The notes under the pieces: model-generated
What the model was told of the DNA's origin: nothing
The model's database searches: none
What the model saw: the letters and a program-made list of their open reading frames with translations, nothing else
Made by a program: the position numbers and the translations under genes
Shown here: positions 33,868-42,452 of the stretch, piece after piece
How the letters are laid out: the number at the start of each line of letters is the position of its first letter
How positions within the stretch are numbered: the stretch's first letter is position 1
Assembly (NCBI GenBank): GCA_016200225.1
Contig: JACQFD010000039.1
Span: forward strand, 186,001-250,000
Origin: Planctomycetota bacterium
GTDB taxonomy: Bacteria; Planctomycetota; UBA1135; JACQFD01
Length of the DNA: 64,000 nucleotides
Reading direction: 5' to 3'

Positions 33868-35550
33868 TTATATTAGCTTCCTGAACACACCCTTAACTTT
33901 ATCCACCGTCTCCCTCGCAGCGTGCTTCCACGGAGCGGATTTCATCGCGCTCGAATCTTCGAGCGGGACTTCGACAATCGTTAATTTGCCTCCGCCGATC
34001 GCCGCGCGCAAGTTGGGCTCCGGGTCGCCATCGATTTTAATATAATCGACGCCGATCGACTGCGCGAATTTTGCAAAATCGGGATTGATGATTTCCGTGC
34101 CGTGCGAATGGCCGTATTCTTGTATTTGTTTGATGCGGATGAGGCCGGCCTGGCGATCGTTAAAGACGATGGCGGTGAAGGCGATGTTTTCGCGGCGCGC
34201 AACTAACAATTCGAGGCCCATCATGGCGAAACCGGCGTCGCCGAGGAGCGCGACGACGGGGCGGTTTGGAAATGCAATTTTCGCGGCGGTCGCGGCGGGA
34301 ATCGAAAAGCCCATCGATTGAAAATCCGTCGGGACGATGAAAGATCGCGGCGAAAGAACTGTAAAATGTCGGCGGGCGACCAATTGATGCATTCCGGAAT
34401 CGGTTGTTACAATTCCGTCGCGTGGCAGCGCGCGGCGGAGCGCGTCGTAAAACGTCGCCGCGACCGGCGGGTCGAGTCCGACGAATTTCGGATCGCACGG
34501 ATCGGCGTCGGTCGCGAGCAGGCGCGATTGCAATGCTATCAATTCCGATCCGTTCCAACGCGGTTCGCGGGCACGCGATTCGCGCGATCGGGCGGCGAGC
34601 CATTGTAATAATTCCGGCGCGTCCGTTTCGACGGCCAGCCGTGCGGGATAGTTGGCGTTCAAGACGTGCGGCGCGCTGTCGGCGTGAATGAGCGATTCTT
34701 TCTTTAATTTTAAACGATAACCGCCCGAGCCGTTATGTGTAAATTTAACTCCGATCGCCAGCACGCAATCGCAGCCGGCGAGCGTTTCGTTTAATAAATC
34801 CCAGCGCGCGCCGGCCCGGTCGATCGGAAATGCGCAGGGATGATCCTCGGGGACCGCGCCGCGCGCGGAGGTTGTTAAAAATACGGGAACGCCGAGCCAC
34901 TCCGCGAATTCGACGAGCTCGCCGGCCGCGCCGAGCGCGCCCTGTCCCGCGTAAATCGCGGGACGTTTCGCCGTTAATAAAGATTCGAGGATTTGTTGGA
35001 ATGCAGCGGCGCCGCTCTCCCGCGCGGGCGATTCGGCGACGCGCGCGACCTCGCATTCCCCGCGAAGCGCGCCGCGCGAGATTTCTACAAAAACCGGCCC
35101 CGGTTCTCCCGCGAGCGCCAGCGCGCGCGCTTCCGCGAGCACGGAGGGAATTCCAACTGTTTCGTCGATCGCGAATACGTGTTTAACGATCGGCGCCGCC
35201 ATCGCGCGCTGATCGATGTCCTGCAATTGAAACATCGGACGCGGCGATTCGACCGGTTTTATTGATATAATTAATATCGCGCACGAGTCGAGCCGCGCCT
35301 CGGCGATCGCCGGAAGCGCGTACGTGAATCCCGGCCCGGGAATGGTAATGACCACGCCCGGCTCGCCGGTCGCGCGATACCAGCCCACCGCCATGAACGC
35401 CGCCGCTTTTTCGTCGGTCGCGGCGACGACGCGGATGTTCGAATTTCTTAATGATTCAAATACGTCGACGTTCTGCGTGCCCGCGACGCCGAACACGACG
35501 CCGGCGCCGAGTTCTTCGAGAGTCGCGCAGAGGACATCGCAGCCTTTCAT
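33868..35550 (-). CDS. Thiamine diphosphate enzyme, acetolactate synthase-like
   Basis: A protein of 560 residues with the three domains of the AHAS/POX family. The catalytic Glu47 is in ATDEKAAAFMAVGWYRATG, the middle domain is at about 190-320, and the ThDP motif is GDAGFAMMGLELLVARREN followed by IVFND. A quinone- or FAD-binding string is not obvious, so a decarboxylase, synthase or lyase of the wider family is as likely as a true acetolactate synthase. No small regulatory subunit gene is next to it. It is the last gene of a minus-strand group with an acyltransferase, an ATP-grasp ligase and a methyltransferase, which points to a biosynthetic pathway rather than to valine synthesis. The substrate is unknown. 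Confidence 0.8.
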   Translation of the reverse strand: MKGCDVLCATLEELGAGVVFGVAGTQNVDVFESLRNSNIRVVAATDEKAAAFMAVGWYRATGEPGVVITIPGPGFTYALPAIAEARLDSCAILIISIKPVESPRPMFQLQDIDQRAMAAPIVKHVFAIDETVGIPSVLAEARALALAGEPGPVFVEISRGALRGECEVARVAESPARESGAAAFQQILESLLTAKRPAIYAGQGALGAAGELVEFAEWLGVPVFLTTSARGAVPEDHPCAFPIDRAGARWDLLNETLAGCDCVLAIGVKFTHNGSGGYRLKLKKESLIHADSAPHVLNANYPARLAVETDAPELLQWLAARSRESRAREPRWNGSELIALQSRLLATDADPCDPKFVGLDPPVAATFYDALRRALPRDGIVTTDSGMHQLVARRHFTVLSPRSFIVPTDFQSMGFSIPAATAAKIAFPNRPVVALLGDAGFAMMGLELLVARRENIAFTAIVFNDRQAGLIRIKQIQEYGHSHGTEIINPDFAKFAQSIGVDYIKIDGDPEPNLRAAIGGGKLTIVEVPLEDSSAMKSAPWKHAARETVDKVKGVFRKLI

Positions 35551-35568
35551 GATATTAACAATACTCCG

Positions 35569-36639
35569 TCACTTCGACCGCAGCGATTGCATCCACGCGC
35601 CGAAGCGGAACATGCGCGTTTGCGGCCGCGAAAGCACCCAACACATATTCAAATCTCCGCCGAGCTGGCTTTTGAAATGCGTCACCGGATTTAATGTAGC
35701 ATCCGTGAGATCGTTCGCTTCAAATCCGAGCGCCGCGAGCGCTTCGAACGCGCGCCAGCGCAGAAACGCGCTCGCGCCCAATTTTAAGAATTCGGCGTCC
35801 GCCGCCGCGCTCACGGTGTGCGCGACCGGATGCGTACCTAACAAAACGATCTGCGCGGCGATCGATCGGCCGTCGGGCATGCGCGCCTGATATAATTTAC
35901 ATAAATTCAACGATTTCAAACGTTCGAAATACTTCTTAAACGCGTCTTTCGGCAGATAAATCGGCGCGCCCTTACGATCGTGCGTCTGCGCGTGCATTCT
36001 AAAGAAACTCTCGAAGTCGTCGTCGTCGGATAATTTTATTCCCTGTTCCGTGCAACGGTCGACGAGGCGCCGCAGGTTCTGTTCGATACGATCCCACGCG
36101 GCTTTTGTATCTTTAATTTTCACCACGTACGAAAACGCCGGCGTCGCCGACCATCCGCGATCGATAAAGAGGCGCGGATCCGCGAACGGCGCGCGCGATT
36201 TGATACGAAACGATCCGAGCGGCATCGCGGCCATCGCCGTTTCGAGCGCGTCGAGAATCTCCAGATGCCGCGACATTTTTACTGAAGGATATTTTGTATC
36301 ATAATCGCGCAGGACGATTCCGTTATAATATAACAATCGTCGATCGGATACGAACGATCCGAAGCGCGAGCTTTCTTCATATACGGCGGCGCCGCCCAGA
36401 ATTTCGCTCCCTTTTTCGACCGCGACGATCTTGAATCGTCCGCCCGTCGCGCCGCAGAGAACATCTAAATATTCCGGCGTCGAATAAATGCTTCCGGACG
36501 GCGCCGTCGAATTGAATTTATTCCAATTGCCGTAGTCCGCCTCCGCCAGCGCGCGCGCCGCCGGTTTCGCGGGCCCGGGTTTTTGTTTATTTTCGCCGGC
36601 CGCCGCCACGGGCGGTTTTTTCAGGTTCTCTTCAGCCAA
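35569..36639 (-). CDS. FemAB/BioF2-like GNAT acyltransferase
   Basis: A protein of 356 residues. After about 30 disordered N-terminal residues it shows the two-lobed GNAT layout seen in FemAB and in exopolysaccharide-linked acyltransferases: SIYSTPEYLDVLCGATGGRF at the front, then a second lobe with SIAAQIVLLGTHPVAHTVSAA and KLGASAFLRWRAFEALAALG, ending in THFKSQLGG. These enzymes pass aminoacyl or acyl groups to cell-surface polymers or small molecules. The gene overlaps the upstream ATP-grasp gene by 19 bases, so the two products probably act in one pathway. Confidence 0.75.
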   Translation of the reverse strand: MAEENLKKPPVAAAGENKQKPGPAKPAARALAEADYGNWNKFNSTAPSGSIYSTPEYLDVLCGATGGRFKIVAVEKGSEILGGAAVYEESSRFGSFVSDRRLLYYNGIVLRDYDTKYPSVKMSRHLEILDALETAMAAMPLGSFRIKSRAPFADPRLFIDRGWSATPAFSYVVKIKDTKAAWDRIEQNLRRLVDRCTEQGIKLSDDDDFESFFRMHAQTHDRKGAPIYLPKDAFKKYFERLKSLNLCKLYQARMPDGRSIAAQIVLLGTHPVAHTVSAAADAEFLKLGASAFLRWRAFEALAALGFEANDLTDATLNPVTHFKSQLGGDLNMCWVLSRPQTRMFRFGAWMQSLRSK

Positions 36640-37838
36640 AGTTTATTTTTCAACCAGCGTTGGATTAGAAATATAAGTGTAGCGACCGCCGGGCGGGGAT
36701 CGTCCCCCGCGAAAATCGGGTGGCGGGACGCGAACCACGATCCGACGTGCGACAGAAACGAATCGCGCGGCGCCGACGGGTGGTGCTTCTTCTGCCAGAA
36801 ATATCCCTGCATGTCAAAATAAGTATAAACGCACGTTTTGCCGGCGGGATACTCGCGCGTCTCCGGCAGCGGAAGTCCGAGCGCGTCGGCGTATGCCATT
36901 TCGCAGACGGGGACTCCGCACGACTCCGCGAAATCGACGTACCACCACGGCCGCACGTTGACTTCTAATAAATAAAACTTTCCGTCGCGCGGATCGCGCT
37001 TGTATTCGGCGCTGTAAATTCCGCGATAATTTAAATGTTTCAGTAATATTTGTAATGCGTCGAACGCGGGCGCGACGCGCGCGATGGCGACGCTGCGCAT
37101 GAACGTGCTGTTGCCGAAATCGGCCGGATACATTCTTAAACGCTGGCGCGCGAATCGCGCGCGCACATCTCCGCGGACGTCGACGAATCCATCGATGAAG
37201 AAGTGCTCCGTCGGCGGGCCGGGAACGTATTCTTGTAATATAACTTCACAATTGGCATTTTTCGCGTCGCGGAAACGCGCCCGCGCCTCTTCACGGGATC
37301 GGACGTGCAGCGCCTTTACCTTAAATTTATCAATAAACGCCGCCGACGACTTGGGCTTTAGAAACGCGCTCGCGAATACGCGGTCGGGGACCGCATCGAA
37401 GTCCTCGGGCCGGTCCGCGGCGAAGGATCGCGGGTGCGGGAGCTCGAGCGCGGCCATGACGTCCGCCAGTTTGCCTTTGTCGAGCAGTATTTGTATCGTT
37501 TCGCGCGGCGCGAGACTCGCCGGGAATCTTAATTTTAGATCCTCCGGCAGCGCCGCGGCCGCCTCCGTCCACAGATCCGTGCAAGGTAACAAAAACGCCC
37601 GCTCGACGGCCGCCGAGCGCAGAATGGACTCGAGACGCGCCGCGTGGGAGCCCGCCGCGGCGAAATCCGCCGGCAGCGGCGCCGGTCTGTAGTATCGCGA
37701 TAATGTTACCAAATCTCCCGGAATTGTATGAACCCACGCCGGCGTCCCGCGCCGCGCGAAGACGCGGAGGGCCCCGAGCGCGGTGACGCTCGTTCCAAAG
37801 ATTAGAACCGGGAGGTCGTGCGTGGCGTTCCGGTTCAC
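36621..37838 (-). CDS. ATP-grasp ligase
   Basis: A protein of 405 residues. The N-terminal domain is Rossmann-like (PVLIFGTSVTALGALRVFA). The ATP-grasp fold follows at about 115-330: LDKGKLADVMAALELPHPRSF as the lid region, a Lys in FLKPKSSAAF, and the hinge EVILQEYVPGPPTEHFFIDGFV. The metal-binding Glu/Asn pair is in KFYLLEVNVRPWW. ATP-grasp ligases join a carboxylate to an amine or thiol through an acyl phosphate. Such genes next to FemAB-like and ThDP enzymes occur in surface-polymer and small-molecule pathways; the substrate here cannot be read from sequence. Confidence 0.8.
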   Translation of the reverse strand: MNRNATHDLPVLIFGTSVTALGALRVFARRGTPAWVHTIPGDLVTLSRYYRPAPLPADFAAAGSHAARLESILRSAAVERAFLLPCTDLWTEAAAALPEDLKLRFPASLAPRETIQILLDKGKLADVMAALELPHPRSFAADRPEDFDAVPDRVFASAFLKPKSSAAFIDKFKVKALHVRSREEARARFRDAKNANCEVILQEYVPGPPTEHFFIDGFVDVRGDVRARFARQRLRMYPADFGNSTFMRSVAIARVAPAFDALQILLKHLNYRGIYSAEYKRDPRDGKFYLLEVNVRPWWYVDFAESCGVPVCEMAYADALGLPLPETREYPAGKTCVYTYFDMQGYFWQKKHHPSAPRDSFLSHVGSWFASRHPIFAGDDPRPAVATLIFLIQRWLKNKLWLKRT

Positions 37839-37858
37839 GTCAGCGGAGTTTCGAAAAC

Positions 37859-38695
37859 TTAAGTTTTTCGCGTGGCGAGCAGCACATACCCCATGGAGAA
37901 TCCGCTGTCTTTGGAGAATATATTAATAAAACGCGCGGTCAATTGTACAAATGCGCAGCCGAGGAATACGAACGGCGCGGTCCACCAATGCAGCGAAACC
38001 GATCCGTCGTTGCGAATCTCCCGCGCGCCGAGGCGATAAATCGCGTGGGCGCATACGGTGCCGGCCACAATTGCAAACGTTCCGCGGGAATGGATTCGCG
38101 CGACTTCGAAACCGGAGTTATTAAATAATTCGGCGAGTCCGTAAGGCGTGAAACGCCAATAATCGTACGGCACTTGGTGCAATTCGCCCACGAACGGAAC
38201 TGTTATCAGTACTTTTCCTCCGGGTTTCAGGACGCGCCGGATTTCATTTAATACAATTCTCGGATCCGGGACATGTTCGAGCACTTCGGTGCAAAGACAA
38301 CAATCGAATGTGCCGTCGACGAATGGAATTTCCTTAGCATCGGCGAACGCGTCGACGACGCCCCGCAGCCGCGCGAACGAAACGCGCAGGGCGGATTCGA
38401 CGTTCATCACCGCTCCCGGATGTTCGATGCCGTAATAACGATCGATGTTTTTAAACAAATACGCGTAGGGGCGATCGCCGCAACCGACGTCGAGGAGTTT
38501 TCCGCGCATTTCGCCCGCCTCCGCGGCAAGCCCCTCGATCAACAACGTCCTGTCGAGGTGATAGGGATTGAAAATCGAATGCTTCCACAGCGCACGAAGG
38601 CGCTTGCGGAAAGATTTTCCGTTTTGGGGTGCGGCGGGCGGACCCATGGTCGCAAGCATATCCGGTCTCCGAATGATTCCCCGCGAATCGTTCAT
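37859..38695 (-). CDS. SAM-dependent methyltransferase (Methyltransf_11 type)
   Basis: A protein of 278 residues. The SAM-binding motif I is GKLLDVGCGDRPYA, the acidic end of strand 2 is in YYGIEHPG, and motifs III-IV read DGTFDCCLCTEVLEHVPDP and RRVLKPGGKVLITVPF. After the core a hydrophobic tail (APFVFLGCAFVQLTARFIN) may touch the membrane. The Met at residue 13 is a possible later start. It begins the minus-strand biosynthetic group and ends 20 bases before the ATP-grasp gene. The methyl acceptor is unknown. Confidence 0.83.
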   Translation of the reverse strand: MNDSRGIIRRPDMLATMGPPAAPQNGKSFRKRLRALWKHSIFNPYHLDRTLLIEGLAAEAGEMRGKLLDVGCGDRPYAYLFKNIDRYYGIEHPGAVMNVESALRVSFARLRGVVDAFADAKEIPFVDGTFDCCLCTEVLEHVPDPRIVLNEIRRVLKPGGKVLITVPFVGELHQVPYDYWRFTPYGLAELFNNSGFEVARIHSRGTFAIVAGTVCAHAIYRLGAREIRNDGSVSLHWWTAPFVFLGCAFVQLTARFINIFSKDSGFSMGYVLLATRKT

Positions 38696-38858
38696 TCATT
38701 CCAACCCTCGTTTGAAGTTCACGCGGCGATGTGGCCGAAAACTGAAAAGTTGCGCGTCCATCCGACCGACTGAAGCAATTCTTAGCGATTGAACGGCGAG
38801 ACGACTCTCGAAGCATTGACCGCGGAATGCAGGTGATACCGGAGCGTGCAACCAACCA

Positions 38859-39866
38859 ATGGTTTCAACAAAATCAGAATCCGATCACAATTCGGCGACG
38901 TCGCCACCCTGCCCGAATCCGGACGACGTTGCGGCGCTGCGATTGTCAATTCATAAGATTGTGTCGTCGGCGAAAGTTATGGAAATCGCGACCGATTGGG
39001 TGATGAATCTGCTCACGCGGGTTTCCGGCGAAGGCGCGAAAGGCGTTCGTTGCAATGCTTCTTTTCGCGTGAAGCGGCCTTCGGGCGTACTCACGAGTAT
39101 TAAAGTATATTCCGGTTCGTCGGTTTCGAACACTACAATTCAGATCGAACGCACGGCGCTGTCGGCGGGAGACCCGTCGGTCCCGGTCGTCATGCCGCAT
39201 GAGGACGAAGGGAGCCCGTTCATAACGGCATTCGAGAAAGCCATCGGCACAAAACTAACGATTGCAACCGTTCCGGTCTCGAACGCGCAGGGACTCTGGG
39301 GCGCGATCTGCATCGGTTACGAGGGGACGGATTTACAATTCGACATACCGTCGCGAATATTAAGAATCGCCGCGCGCGTCGTGAACGATCAACTCCTCAA
39401 GCAGGATCGGCCGGGCATCGTGACAGTGATCGAAACCAATCCGCGGGCGCTCCTGCCGCTGACGGATTTCTTGAATAACGTCGATCTATTATTAGCCTGT
39501 TCGCCGAAAGGCAGTCCCGGCGTTGTATTATTAGTATATGCTCTCCGCGCGCGGATCGAAACTGAGAATTCCACGGTGCATGCGCTCGCGCGCAACGCCG
39601 CGCTGCGTATTCTTGACAATACGCGAATCGCGGATCTTACTTCTATTTACGAATCCGACACTATTCTGATCGCGCTGCCGTGCGCCAACGAAGCGACGTG
39701 CGCGAAAGTAAGCGAACGGATCCGCGATAAACTAAACAAAAATCTGCCGAAGGCGGCGAAAGGCGGATTCGCGTACGAAGTGTTGGACGCGACGATGAGT
39801 TGTTCCGACGACATGTTAAAGAAACTCGTCGTGCGCGCGAGGGCGGCGGCTGCTCCGATCGAGTAA
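38859..39866 (+). CDS. GAF-like plus degenerate GGDEF-like protein
   Basis: A protein of 335 residues with no signal peptide. Residues 30-175 look like a GAF sensor (IATVPVSNAQGLWGAICIGYEG is the typical last strand pair). Residues 190-330 have the spacing of a GGDEF domain: GVVLLVYALRARIETENS in place of the first substrate strand, then a helix, then YESDTILIALP where RxGGDEFxILLP is expected, then KVSERIRDKLNKNL. All catalytic residues are missing, so it cannot make cyclic-di-GMP and may bind a ligand or partner instead. The domain reading is inference. It is divergent from the methyltransferase gene and converges on the TIGR01777 gene. Confidence 0.6.
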   Translation: MVSTKSESDHNSATSPPCPNPDDVAALRLSIHKIVSSAKVMEIATDWVMNLLTRVSGEGAKGVRCNASFRVKRPSGVLTSIKVYSGSSVSNTTIQIERTALSAGDPSVPVVMPHEDEGSPFITAFEKAIGTKLTIATVPVSNAQGLWGAICIGYEGTDLQFDIPSRILRIAARVVNDQLLKQDRPGIVTVIETNPRALLPLTDFLNNVDLLLACSPKGSPGVVLLVYALRARIETENSTVHALARNAALRILDNTRIADLTSIYESDTILIALPCANEATCAKVSERIRDKLNKNLPKAAKGGFAYEVLDATMSCSDDMLKKLVVRARAAAAPIE

Positions 39867-39876
39867 CTCGAGGTTT

Positions 39877-41262
39877 TCAGTTCATTAATAATTCGAACCG
39901 AAGCGCGTCTTCGAGCCGCGCGTGTTCGAACCGGAACCCAGAATCTAACAAAACGCGCGGCACGACGCGCTGGCCGCCCAGCAGCAGCGCGTCGCCAATT
40001 TCGCCGAAGACGATTTGAACGGCGGCCGCCGGCAGCGGCGCGATCGCAGGCCTGCGCAGCACGCGTCCGAGGGTTTTTGTAAATTCACTGTTCGTCGCGG
40101 CGTGGGGCGCGACGGTGTTCGCCGGGCCGCGAACTGTATTATTATAAATAGCGTGGTGAATCGCCGCGACCGCGTCGTAATGCGAAATCCAACTCATCCA
40201 CTGATCCCCTGATCCGATGCGTCCGCCCGCGCCCAGCCTGAACGGCGGCAGCATTTTCGCGAGCGCTCCGCCTTTGGAGGAGAGAATGACGCCGAATCTT
40301 AAATTTACAACACGGACGCCGCGTTCGGCGGCGGGCGCGGACGCGCGCTCCCAATCGGCGCAGAGTTTTGCGAGATAATCGAATCCGGTGTGGCTCGACT
40401 CGTCGAGCTCGTTGGATCCGCGATTTCCGTAATATCCGACGGCCGACGCGCAGACGAGCACGCGCGGAGGTTTTTGTAGTTTAGCAATCGCCCCGCATAA
40501 CATTTGCGTCCCCTCGACGCGCGACCGGCGGATGATTTCCTTTTGTTTCGCGCTCCAGCGTTTCGAAGCGATGTTCTCGCCCGCGAGATGCACGATCGCG
40601 TCGAATCCCTCCAATTGTTGCAATTGAACGAAATCGGCGTCCGGATTCCATGAAATAGTCGAATTTAAGAATCCAGGCGACGGACGCCCGGGCCGCGCGA
40701 ACGGAATCACCGTGTGGCCGCCGGTCGATAAGAATGCGCAGAGCGCCTCGCCAACGAGACCCGTGGCGCCGGTCACGCCGATCCGCATCGGCGGGGAGGC
40801 GGCCGCGAGGTGCCGCCGGACGTCGGATGCTACAATTGTATGTCGATAACGAAAAACGCGGCGCAATTTCGGTTCGATCACGAGCATTTTGGCCGCCGCA
40901 TCCACCGCGGAACCGAAGCCCAGATTGTATTCGATGCGATCCTCGAGAACGCACGCGTCCGAATTGGCGGGAATCACGCAATGCGTGTGTTCCCATCGCT
41001 TAAATGGACCGCTCGTTTGCTTATCTTTAAAAGAGCGCGCATATTTATTATATTCCGCGTGCTGCGCGACCCATGTTTTCCAGAACGGCCCGATCTTGAC
41101 GCGAAGGGTCGTCACGCCGTTGTCGGCGACGCCGCCGAGGCGCGCGACGGGAACGATGCGCTCCGAGCCCGGCGACAGGCGCTCGAGCGCGCCGGGGCGG
41201 CAGTGCCAGTCGAATACCGCGTCGGCCGGCGCGTCGATGACCGATCGATAAGTAAATATCAT
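39877..41262 (-). CDS. SRPBCC domain plus TIGR01777 family epimerase
   Basis: A protein of 461 residues. Residues 1-155 form an SRPBCC ligand-binding domain (starting MIFTYRSVIDAPADAVFDWH). Residues 158-461 are a YfcH-like short-chain dehydrogenase of the TIGR01777 type: nucleotide motif GVTGATGLVGEALC, SAVGYYGNRGSNELDES with the YxxxK replaced in this family, and the C-terminal LLLGGQRVVPRVLLDSGF signature. The same fusion is found in many bacteria, but its substrate is not known. It overlaps lpxD by 4 bases (ATGA). Confidence 0.88.
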   Translation of the reverse strand: MIFTYRSVIDAPADAVFDWHCRPGALERLSPGSERIVPVARLGGVADNGVTTLRVKIGPFWKTWVAQHAEYNKYARSFKDKQTSGPFKRWEHTHCVIPANSDACVLEDRIEYNLGFGSAVDAAAKMLVIEPKLRRVFRYRHTIVASDVRRHLAAASPPMRIGVTGATGLVGEALCAFLSTGGHTVIPFARPGRPSPGFLNSTISWNPDADFVQLQQLEGFDAIVHLAGENIASKRWSAKQKEIIRRSRVEGTQMLCGAIAKLQKPPRVLVCASAVGYYGNRGSNELDESSHTGFDYLAKLCADWERASAPAAERGVRVVNLRFGVILSSKGGALAKMLPPFRLGAGGRIGSGDQWMSWISHYDAVAAIHHAIYNNTVRGPANTVAPHAATNSEFTKTLGRVLRRPAIAPLPAAAVQIVFGEIGDALLLGGQRVVPRVLLDSGFRFEHARLEDALRFELLMN

Positions 41263-42332
41263 TTACGCGGGGAGAACTTTTCGGAGATTTGTTTCTTCAA
41301 TGTTTCCAATTCGGCGCGGAGTTGTTTGATTTCATGAAATTGCGCCGCCGCTTTCATCATATTCGCCTGGCCCCTAAGCGCGGCAACGTGATTCCGCGCG
41401 GGAAATCCAGAAACTGTAGTATGCGGTTCGACGAAACTTTTCATCACGCCGGCGTGCGCTCCGATGATCATATCGTCGGCGACGACGACGTGTCCGGCGA
41501 CGCCTGATTGTCCGCCGAATTGGCAACGTTTTCCGATCTGTGTCGAGCCGGAAACGCCGACCTGCGCCGCGAATACCGTATTTTCGCCGATATTACAATG
41601 ATGCGCGATATGAACATGACAATCGAGTTTGCAACCTTTTTCGATGCGTGTGGCGCCGAGCGCCGAGCGAGCAATTGTAGAATTCGAGCCGATCTCGACA
41701 TCGTCCTCGATGACTACAGTTCCGCCATGCGGGAGTTTGTTATAACTTCCGTCGGCGTTGCGCGAAAAACCGAATCCGTCGGTGCCGATCACGCAGCCGG
41801 ATTGTAATATAACGCGGTCTCCGATCGTGCAATCATTAAGAATAACGACATTCGGATAAACGACGCACCGTGCGCCGAGTTTCGTCCCCGTGGCGATCTT
41901 GACGCCCGGCATGACAACGGTCGCGTCGCCTATTCGTACATTTGCGCTGATGACACAATAAGCGCCGATCGAAACGCCGATGCCGAGCGTCGCCGTCGGA
42001 TCCACGACCGCCATCGGATGCACCGCCGTCGATTGTTTAAAAAACTCCGGCAGCGGATTTAAATGTTGCATCATCCATCCGAACGCGACGCGCGCGTCGG
42101 CGACGATGACGAAGGCGATTTCGGGCCGCATCATGCCTTCGAGCGTCTGGTCGCGCGACACGATCAGGCAGGAGGCCTGCGTCGTCGCGAGATATTTAAT
42201 ATATTTCGGATTTGCAAGAAACGCGACGCATCCCGGTCCCGCGTCCTCGATTTTAGCAATTTTGTTAACGTCAAGTTCCGCGTTGCCAACCAGCTCGCCA
42301 TTTAACAGTTTGGCGATTTCTCGAACTTTCAT
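41259..42332 (-). CDS. lpxD: UDP-3-O-acylglucosamine N-acyltransferase
   Basis: A protein of 357 residues. The N-terminal uridine-binding domain covers about 1-105. A left-handed beta-helix of hexapeptide repeats covers about 106-300 (IGAYCVISANVRIGDATVV, IGDRVILQSGCVIGTDGFGF). The family string VHIAHHCNIGENTVFAAQ holds the catalytic His. The C-terminal helix (FHEIKQLRAELETLKKQI) is a short coiled coil. It adds the second acyl chain in lipid A synthesis, in the cytoplasm, and so supports an LPS-bearing outer membrane. Confidence 0.94.
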   Translation of the reverse strand: MKVREIAKLLNGELVGNAELDVNKIAKIEDAGPGCVAFLANPKYIKYLATTQASCLIVSRDQTLEGMMRPEIAFVIVADARVAFGWMMQHLNPLPEFFKQSTAVHPMAVVDPTATLGIGVSIGAYCVISANVRIGDATVVMPGVKIATGTKLGARCVVYPNVVILNDCTIGDRVILQSGCVIGTDGFGFSRNADGSYNKLPHGGTVVIEDDVEIGSNSTIARSALGATRIEKGCKLDCHVHIAHHCNIGENTVFAAQVGVSGSTQIGKRCQFGGQSGVAGHVVVADDMIIGAHAGVMKSFVEPHTTVSGFPARNHVAALRGQANMMKAAAQFHEIKQLRAELETLKKQISEKFSPRK

Positions 42333-42452
42333 ATTCTTATGAGTTTGTTGGAATGAATGAGCGAACCGTCCCGCGTCCGCGGCGCCGGCCCGTTCCGTGC
42401 GCGTATTGAAACGATTTTCCCGATTGGAGGAATAAGGATTCCTTGCGCGGTT

